DNA from: Mycolicibacter nonchromogenicus
Lineage (GTDB): Bacteria; Actinomycetota; Actinomycetes; Mycobacteriales; Mycobacteriaceae
Assembly (NCBI RefSeq): GCF_002101775.1
Contig: NZ_LQPI01000040.1
Location: 161,178-225,177 of the forward strand
Direction of reading: 5' to 3'
DNA: 64,000 bases
Shown: positions 59,041 to 64,000 of the stretch, piece by piece
Position numbering within the stretch: position 1 is the first letter of the stretch
Layout of the letters: each line of letters starts with the position of its first letter
Notes under the pieces: generated by a model
The model's database searches: none
Seen by the model: only the letters and a program-made list of their open reading frames with translations
What the model was told of the DNA's origin: nothing
Made by a program: the position numbers and the translations under genes

Positions 59041-60766
59041 CGAATTTAACCTCCTGGTGGGTGGGAACCTTGCCGTTACGACGTACTGGGTGAGTGGTTT
59101 TCGTTGACTTGGCGGCGAGGAACGGCGCGAAGGGAGGCATCTCGTCGGCGGAGCACTCGACGCTGATCACGGTGGGCCCCTCACGGTCCAATGCCGACGC
59201 CAGCACCGCGTCGAAGGTTCCGGCGTCGTCGACATCGATCGCGCTGAGCCCGGGGAACATGGTCGCCAGGCCGTCACCGAGCTGGCTGGGGGTGAAGCGG
59301 TTGTAGCTGTAGAAGCCGTCGTAGAACAGCTGCTCGCGGGTGACGCACATGGCATGCGCGTTGTTGTTCAACAGCACGAACAGCACCGGCAGTTGGTACT
59401 GGACGGCGGTGTGGATCTCCATGCCGTGCATGAAGAACGCACCGTCCCCGGCGATCACCACGGTGCGCCGACCGCGGCCGAAGGCCATCCCGATCCCGGC
59501 GCCGAAGCTGTAGCCCATCCCACCCATGCCCAGCGCGACCAGGAAGCGGCCGTCGCGTCGCGGCGGCAGATAGTGAATGGCCGCAGCGCCGGTGTTGCCC
59601 GCATCGACGACGATGTCGGTCCCAGCAGGCAGGGCGCGGTCCAGCACCGCCATCGCGTCGCGATAACGCACCCCGGGGCCGGAATAGGGCGGCGGAGTCA
59701 ATTCGGTGCGCGGCACGGTCTCGGGTACCCGCAGCCCCCGGGGGCGAACGGATCCCGAGAGTTCCCGGCAGATCGACCGCAGGGACGTCTGCAGGTCAGC
59801 GGTCTGCACGTGCGTGCACGGGATGTAGGGCGGCGCCGATCCGATCGATACCGTGCGGGTGGAGCCCAGCGCCGCCTCGAGGCCGGCGCGGGCGGTCAGC
59901 GACAACCGGGTGCCCACCACCAGGCATACCGCGCTGGCAGACACGGCCTCGGCGGCCGACGGGTGGCCCATGATGCCGGACACGCCCAGCGCCGACGACG
60001 CGCCCAACCCCGAGGTGCCCGAGACGTCTTTGGCGTCGGGGACGCAGACCACCCGGGCGCGCAGCAGTGCCCGCAGATTCTCGAGGTCGCCGCGGGCGTC
60101 GTCACGGGCCACCTGTTCACCGGCGATGATCGTGACCGGTCCCCGGGCGTTGCGCAGCGCGTGGACGATCGGATGCGGGTCGCTGATCACCCCAGAACCA
60201 CCGCTGGTGTCGTGACCGTTGCGGTAGGGGCTGGCGGTGACGAACCCCCGCTGAACATCCTTGGGCAGCAACAGCACCGCGGGCCCGCCGCTGCGTGCCG
60301 CGGCGATGGCCCGGGGCAGGGCGGCCACGATCTGTTCGGGATCGGTCACCCGCTCGCAGAAGACCGACACCGCCGAGAACAACGCCTGCGCGTCGAGCGA
60401 ACCGTTGCGGCCGCTGGTGTCTTGGAAGCTGCCGCGACCATCCAGGCTGCGCGGCGCCTGGCCCACCAAAGCCAGCACCGGAACCCGGCTGGCCAACGAT
60501 TCGCCCAATCCGGCAACCAGGTTCAGGGCGCCCCCGCCCGAGGTGGCGGCGACCACGCCCAACCCGGCGCCGCTGCGGCTGTAACCGTCGGCCATGGTGG
60601 CGGCCGAGAACTCGTGCTTGGCCAGCACCGCCGTGATGTCGGGACGGAAATACGCTGCGTCATAGAGATCTTCGATGTTTGCGCCGTCGACGCCGAAGAT
60701 ATGTCCGATTCCCATGGCCGCCAGTTGGGCGACAATGAAATCGGCCACGGATGCGCTCCTGGACAT
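59018..60766 (-). CDS. Thiamine-diphosphate enzyme, acetolactate-synthase-like
   Basis: A 582-residue TPP enzyme of the ALS/benzoylformate decarboxylase family. Glu52 in AKHEFSAATMADGYSR activates the cofactor, and the TPP/Mg motif GDGAFFMHGMEIHTAV (GDG at 440-442) to NNNAHAM near 470 is complete. A middle Rossmann domain is present. It makes or breaks C-C bonds next to a carbonyl (acyloin synthesis, or 2-oxoacid decarboxylation). It starts the operon TPP-SRPBCC-KAS III-aminotransferase under its own SigL-type promoter. The donor and acceptor are unknown. Confidence 0.9.
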   Translation of the reverse strand: MSRSASVADFIVAQLAAMGIGHIFGVDGANIEDLYDAAYFRPDITAVLAKHEFSAATMADGYSRSGAGLGVVAATSGGGALNLVAGLGESLASRVPVLALVGQAPRSLDGRGSFQDTSGRNGSLDAQALFSAVSVFCERVTDPEQIVAALPRAIAAARSGGPAVLLLPKDVQRGFVTASPYRNGHDTSGGSGVISDPHPIVHALRNARGPVTIIAGEQVARDDARGDLENLRALLRARVVCVPDAKDVSGTSGLGASSALGVSGIMGHPSAAEAVSASAVCLVVGTRLSLTARAGLEAALGSTRTVSIGSAPPYIPCTHVQTADLQTSLRSICRELSGSVRPRGLRVPETVPRTELTPPPYSGPGVRYRDAMAVLDRALPAGTDIVVDAGNTGAAAIHYLPPRRDGRFLVALGMGGMGYSFGAGIGMAFGRGRRTVVIAGDGAFFMHGMEIHTAVQYQLPVLFVLLNNNAHAMCVTREQLFYDGFYSYNRFTPSQLGDGLATMFPGLSAIDVDDAGTFDAVLASALDREGPTVISVECSADEMPPFAPFLAAKSTKTTHPVRRNGKVPTHQEVKFDVSASPR

Positions 60767-60795
60767 CTGCCCACCTAACTCGTGACGATGTCATT

Positions 60796-60823
60796 GACAC
60801 GGTTTGGCAGCAGGATTGGTTCA
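60796..60823 (-). promoter_or_regulatory. SigL-type promoter of the TPP-enzyme operon
   Basis: On the minus strand: TGAACC, 16 bases, CGTGTC, an exact match to the SigL consensus. It lies in the 92-base gap between rslA and the TPP gene, with about 30 bases from -10 to the ATG at 60766. An AGGTGG ribosome site is in between. Confidence 0.88.
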
Positions 60824-60858
60824 GGGCGGCGTCTGCGATGGCGACGCCCGCGCGCGAT

Positions 60859-61572
60859 CTACAGGGTGTGCTCCAGCAAGACTTCGCCGTCATCGGCTGA
60901 AACGACTTGGACCGAGGCGATTTGGTCCTTCGGCGTTGAGATGCTGCCGGCCGGCTTCGCGGTGTGCCCGGGTTCGGCAACCCAGGTCGCCAGCCGGGTC
61001 TGTCTGCCGTCGCGGCCGACCACCACCAGCGCCAGGGTGTCGTGATGCGCGGTCACCGGCGCGAGGCAGACGCAGCTCAAATCGATGTAGCTGCCCCAGG
61101 ATTCATCTCGGATCGCAACCGTCGAGGCGAGCTCTGTGGTGCCGACCTGGGCCATCGCCACCCCGTCGTGATGCGGGGCGGGCGTGGTGGACGAGTTGAT
61201 GCCGATCAGGACTCCGATGCCCAGGACGGCGGCTGCCGCGGCCGAGGCCGTCCATGTCACCAGCCGGGTACGCCGGCGGCGCCGGTGCACCTGCGTCAGC
61301 AGGCTCGGCAACATATTGGCCGGCGGGGGCGGGGTGTCGGACTCGTTGATGGCGGCCACACTGGTGGCGTCGAGTTGCGACAGCAGAGCGGGCACGCCGC
61401 TGATCTCGGCGACGGCCTCGCGGCACTGCGGGCAGCCGGCCAGGTGTCCCTCGTATTCCCGGCGGTCGGCCGCCGAGAGCGAACCGAGCACGTAGGCGGC
61501 ATCCCACATGGCGTACGGATGCTCGCCGTCGATCGGACCGCCGAACGCGCCGATGTCACGTGGCCACGTCAT
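60859..61572 (-). CDS. rslA: Anti-sigma factor RslA, zinc type
   Basis: A 237-residue membrane protein that holds SigL inactive. The cytoplasmic N-terminus carries the zinc anti-sigma motif His43-x3-Cys47-x2-Cys50 (HLAGCPQC) after the conserved YAMWDAAYVLGSLSAADRREY. One membrane segment follows (TWTASAAAAAVLGIGVLIGI, about 112-131) and then an extracytoplasmic domain with SCVCLAP. M. tuberculosis RslA releases SigL when its zinc cysteines are oxidised. The ATG overlaps the sigL stop (ATGA). Confidence 0.95.
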   Translation of the reverse strand: MTWPRDIGAFGGPIDGEHPYAMWDAAYVLGSLSAADRREYEGHLAGCPQCREAVAEISGVPALLSQLDATSVAAINESDTPPPPANMLPSLLTQVHRRRRRTRLVTWTASAAAAAVLGIGVLIGINSSTTPAPHHDGVAMAQVGTTELASTVAIRDESWGSYIDLSCVCLAPVTAHHDTLALVVVGRDGRQTRLATWVAEPGHTAKPAGSISTPKDQIASVQVVSADDGEVLLEHTL

Positions 61573-62108
61573 CGTGTCACCCCCATCTCCTGCAGGGCGA
61601 GTCGCAGAGCCCGCACCGCGTAGTGCAGGCGTGATTTCACCGTTCCCTCGGCAATCCCCAAGTCGTGAGCGATCTGCCCCGTGCTCCAGCCACGGTAATA
61701 GGACCGTTCGATGACCGCCCGATGTTCCGCCGACAGATGAGCCATGGCGTCGCCGATCAACATCCGGTCCAGGGCGGTGTCCACCTCGTCGCGGGTGGGC
61801 TGCTCGGGTTCGGTGGACTCGTCGAGGGTGGCCACGACATGGCGGAAGTGGGCGCTGCGGCGTTCGTCGATGATCATGTTGCGCGCCACCGTGCACATCC
61901 AGGCTCGTGGTGAGCGCTCGGTGTCGCCGATGACTTCCGGGTGCTGCCAGGCACGCAGCAGCGTCTCCTGCACCACGTCTTCGGCGCGACTGGCGTCACC
62001 GGTCAGGCGCAGCGCATAGCGCCACAACACCGCGGCGTGCTCGTCGTAGAGCGCTTTCATCAACGCGGCTTCGTGATCGGGTATGCCGATGCGAGGCAAG
62101 CTGACCAC
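61569..62108 (-). CDS. sigL: ECF RNA polymerase sigma factor SigL
   Basis: A 179-residue sigma factor with region 2 (LYDEHAAVLWRYALRLTGD, AEDVVQETLLRAWQHP) and region 4 (LSAEHRAVIERSYYRGWSTGQIAHDLGIAEGTVKSRLHYA, given here as its two ends). It is very close to M. tuberculosis SigL. The GTG at 62108 has no spacing to its AGGAG site; a TTG three codons in has better spacing, so the true start may be 62099. A perfect SigL promoter upstream indicates autoregulation. Confidence 0.95.
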   Translation of the reverse strand: MVSLPRIGIPDHEAALMKALYDEHAAVLWRYALRLTGDASRAEDVVQETLLRAWQHPEVIGDTERSPRAWMCTVARNMIIDERRSAHFRHVVATLDESTEPEQPTRDEVDTALDRMLIGDAMAHLSAEHRAVIERSYYRGWSTGQIAHDLGIAEGTVKSRLHYAVRALRLALQEMGVTR

Positions 62109-62120
62109 CTCCTGCCTAAT

Positions 62121-62148
62121 GACACGACGTGGGCGCCTATGGGGTTCA
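62121..62148 (-). promoter_or_regulatory. SigL-type autoregulatory promoter of sigL-rslA
   Basis: On the minus strand: TGAACC, 16 bases, CGTGTC, an exact consensus match. The expected transcription start is a few bases before the sigL start. It lies between the carotenoid-oxygenase fusion gene and sigL. Confidence 0.9.
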
Positions 62149-62174
62149 GCGAGGCACGCCGGTGGGTGCGCGCC

Positions 62175-63785
62175 TCAGTCAGGGATCCAGCTTCCGTGAA
62201 AGCCGTGCGGAACGCGCCGCGGCAGCCGCACCCGGGCGACGGGCTCGGCGTTGAACTCCGACGCGTTGAGGATCACCAGTTCGCTGCACCCGCGGACCGG
62301 GCTGTAGACGTAGCTCATGTACCAGCCGGCCGATTCATCGGTCTGACCCGGCGCCGGTGCGAACACCGCCTCGTCGGGTGCGCCGGCCAGGCCGTTGACG
62401 CCGAACCGGTGGACCTCGCAGCTGTCGCGCTCCACGTCGTAGCGGATCAGACCGTCCTTGCCGACGGCGACGGTGTAGCGGGCCGAAGCGCCCACCCGCC
62501 GGTCATCGACGCGGGGGAACTCGATGTCGCGGTCGTCGAGTTGAACCTCCCGCACGACGCCCGCGTCCAGATCGATCGTCCAGCGCCACAGCGAGGCCTC
62601 AGTTTCGAAATCACTGTTGTTGCGCCAGATTTCCGGGTAGCGAACCACCTGCAGCACGATCGCGTCACCCTGAGCCGACGACACGTCGAATGCGTTGGCG
62701 ACGTGGAAGACGTAGCACGGGTTGATGTCGAACCAGCGAACCGGGCCGAAGGGGTCGTCGCGGCGCAGCACCCCGAGGCGGGCGCCGTAGGAGTCGTCCC
62801 ACCGGTAGGGCGGGTCGCGTTCGATGCGCCGGGTGAGCGCGATCTGCGGATTGAACACCAGCGGCAGGTCCAGGAACACCACGTGCTGCGCGGTCAGCGC
62901 GAAGTCGTGCATCAGCGTCAGGCCGGGGACGTCGATCGGGCGGCGAATTTTCACGGTGCCGTCGGCATCGGCCCGGTAGTAGTTGATGTGCGGGTAGCTG
63001 AGGTCGCCGTAACCGAAGAAGTGCAGCTCGCCGGTGACCGGACAGATCTTGGGGTGCGGCGCCATAGAGTCGGTCAGCTTGCCCGCGAAGTCGTAGGCGC
63101 CCAGGGTGTCCAGGTCGGGGGTGAGTTCGTAGGGCAGTGCGGTGTCCATCAGGGCCAGGGTCTTGCCGGCGTGGCGGATGACGTGCGTGTTGGCCGCGCT
63201 GGAGTGCAGGTTTCGGGTGCCGTCGGCATTGAACAGGGGCAGGGGTTGGTCGAAGTTCTCGGTGCGCACCCACCGGTTGCGGTACCAGGCGGCCCGGCCG
63301 TTCTCCAGCCGAACCCCGTGCACCATGCCCTCGCCCGTGCACCAGTGGCCGCCCGCCTCGCGGGGGTTGGGGCCGTTGCGCAGATACCAGCCGTTCAACT
63401 CTGGCGGGATAGCGCCTTCCACGGGCAGATCGAACGCCGTGAGCTCGTCGGCGACCGGGCCGTAGTTGCCGGGCCGAAAGACCGGGAACACGGTCTCCGG
63501 TGGCTGCAGGACCGCCACCGCCCCACCGGACTCCTGGCCGTTGAGCTGGCGGAGAGTGTTCAGCTCAGCGTTGCCGGCGGTCGTCACGTCGTTGAAGTCC
63601 AGCCCGAAGTCCGCTTGATCCAGCAGCGAGAGCGCAGCCGGCATCTCGGACAGCTCAGCGACGGCGTCCTGGCACAGTGAGCATTCGTCCAGGTGCGTCT
63701 CGAACTCGCGATAGTCGGATTCCGAGAGTGACCCCAGCACGTAGGCGGCATCCCACATGCCGTACTCGTGGTGAGACGTCGTCAT
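62175..63785 (-). CDS. Fusion of zinc anti-sigma domain and carotenoid cleavage oxygenase
   Basis: A 536-residue protein. Residues 1-55 are a paralogue of the RslA N-terminus (YGMWDAAYVLGSLSESDYREF; His31-x3-Cys35-x2-Cys38). A linker of about 45 residues follows, then a full-length carotenoid oxygenase (RPE65/CCD family, about 100-536). All four iron-binding His are visible: His244 (APHPKI), His293 (LMHDFAL), His361 (FHVANAF), His530 (HGFHGSW). There is no membrane segment, unlike RslA. The ATG overlaps the stop of a truncated sigma gene (ATGA), the place an anti-sigma gene would occupy. It may link sigma-factor control to an apocarotenoid-forming or alkene-cleaving enzyme. Confidence 0.9.
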   Translation of the reverse strand: MTTSHHEYGMWDAAYVLGSLSESDYREFETHLDECSLCQDAVAELSEMPAALSLLDQADFGLDFNDVTTAGNAELNTLRQLNGQESGGAVAVLQPPETVFPVFRPGNYGPVADELTAFDLPVEGAIPPELNGWYLRNGPNPREAGGHWCTGEGMVHGVRLENGRAAWYRNRWVRTENFDQPLPLFNADGTRNLHSSAANTHVIRHAGKTLALMDTALPYELTPDLDTLGAYDFAGKLTDSMAPHPKICPVTGELHFFGYGDLSYPHINYYRADADGTVKIRRPIDVPGLTLMHDFALTAQHVVFLDLPLVFNPQIALTRRIERDPPYRWDDSYGARLGVLRRDDPFGPVRWFDINPCYVFHVANAFDVSSAQGDAIVLQVVRYPEIWRNNSDFETEASLWRWTIDLDAGVVREVQLDDRDIEFPRVDDRRVGASARYTVAVGKDGLIRYDVERDSCEVHRFGVNGLAGAPDEAVFAPAPGQTDESAGWYMSYVYSPVRGCSELVILNASEFNAEPVARVRLPRRVPHGFHGSWIPD

Positions 63786-63923
63786 AGCACCGTTCCCATA
63801 TCTCGCAACGTCTGTTGCAGTGTCCGTAGCGCGTAGTGAAGCTGGATCTTCACGCTGCGTTCCGCGATGTCCAGATCGAGCGCGATCTGTTCGGTACTCC
63901 AGCCGTAGTAGTAGGCACGATGC
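63782..63923 (-). pseudogene. 3' end of a second ECF sigma factor gene, cut by an insertion sequence
   Basis: The last 46 codons encode HRAYYYGWSTEQIALDLDI and onward to DMGTVL, aligning with region 4 of SigL (ERSYYRGWSTGQIAHDLGI to EMGVTR). Going upstream, homology ends at 63923 where an insertion-sequence end begins, and a stop codon appears in frame 3 codons further. Region 2 is missing from this copy. It paired with the anti-sigma/carotenoid oxygenase fusion downstream. An intact copy of the 5' part may lie beyond the insertion. Confidence 0.8.
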
Positions 63924-64000
63924 TGTCAATGGCCAAGTGGAAGTCCCCGCTGGTGGCCAGATAAAAGTACCCACCCCGTGCGGTGATTCTTAGGTCGGCT
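63924..64000. mobile_element. End of an insertion sequence, IS21-like
   Basis: Starts TGTCAATGGCC exactly where the sigma gene is interrupted. It holds two imperfect 19-base direct repeats, at 63930-63948 (TGGCCAAGTGGAAGTCCCC) and 63954-63972 (TGGCCAGATAAAAGTACCC), 14 of 19 identical. Repeated short terminal sequences and a TG start are typical of IS21-family ends. The transposase lies outside the window, so the family call is inference. Confidence 0.7.

Noticed and set aside
59354..60778. Plus-strand open frame of 474 codons opposite the TPP enzyme
   Set aside because: Shadow of the TPP gene; Arg/Gly/His/Gln-rich without any family pattern.

Overview
The window is GC-rich (strong G/C bias at third codon positions) and densely packed. 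Genes overlap by ATGA or GTGA, GTG and TTG starts are common, and several promoters look leaderless. The gene families are mycobacterial: mycofactocin-type SDR, F420/LLM oxidoreductase, MmpL transporter, a SigL/RslA pair, DUF35-thiolase pairs and an IdeR-type iron box. I read it as a chromosomal segment of a Mycobacterium (probably Mycolicibacterium-like) species. I see no tRNA, rRNA or CRISPR.

Region 1 (about 1-28.4 kb) is a large catabolic cluster for a hydrophobic, probably isoprenoid or cyclic carboxylic substrate; the substrate itself is not identified. It holds a P450 and a 3Fe-4S ferredoxin, an aldehyde dehydrogenase, three acyl-CoA ligases, a CaiB-type CoA transferase and a TesB thioesterase. 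It also holds two crotonases, a double-hotdog MaoC protein, a fused double acyl-CoA dehydrogenase and an APH-like kinase. A true SCP2-type thiolase and a Cys-less Ltp2-like aldolase each sit near a DUF35 Zn-ribbon partner. A mycofactocin-type SDR, an LLM flavin enzyme, an AveC-like membrane protein, a second SDR and an esterase complete the set. Two GntR regulators lie inside it, one being a tandem duplication of two complete GntR units. Six promoter regions, all in this region, carry a related 14-bp dyad (ATNAGTNNNCTNAT), which suggests one regulon. Small scars (a thiolase C-terminus, a 38-codon ORF) show past deletions.

Region 2 (28.4-53.6 kb) is mixed housekeeping and accessory sequence. 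It contains a PNPOx-like protein, an amidohydrolase, a methyltransferase behind an iron box, DUF309-galT-galK, an FAD monooxygenase and a flippase-like protein with a degenerate kinase domain. It continues with an SDR, an ankyrin protein, a degenerate recombinase, small membrane proteins, a thioesterase, a second methyltransferase and an acyl-CoA carboxyltransferase. DoxX and SRPBCC genes, a serine protease, a frameshifted RNase H gene, SelO, a VapBC-type toxin-antitoxin pair and an MmpL transporter follow.

Region 3 (53.7-64 kb) is the most unusual part. A type III PKS / ICMT-like methyltransferase / FAD oxidoreductase operon faces a minus-strand block of sigL, rslA, a TPP enzyme, an SRPBCC protein, a KAS III-like protein with an altered triad, and a HisC-like aminotransferase. 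Exact SigL-type promoters (TGAACC-N16-CGTGAC or CGTGTC) lie in front of the PKS, the TPP operon and sigL itself. Upstream is a paralogous sigma/anti-sigma module in which the anti-sigma zinc domain is fused to a complete carotenoid cleavage oxygenase. The sigma gene of that module is cut by an insertion-sequence end at the right edge of the window.
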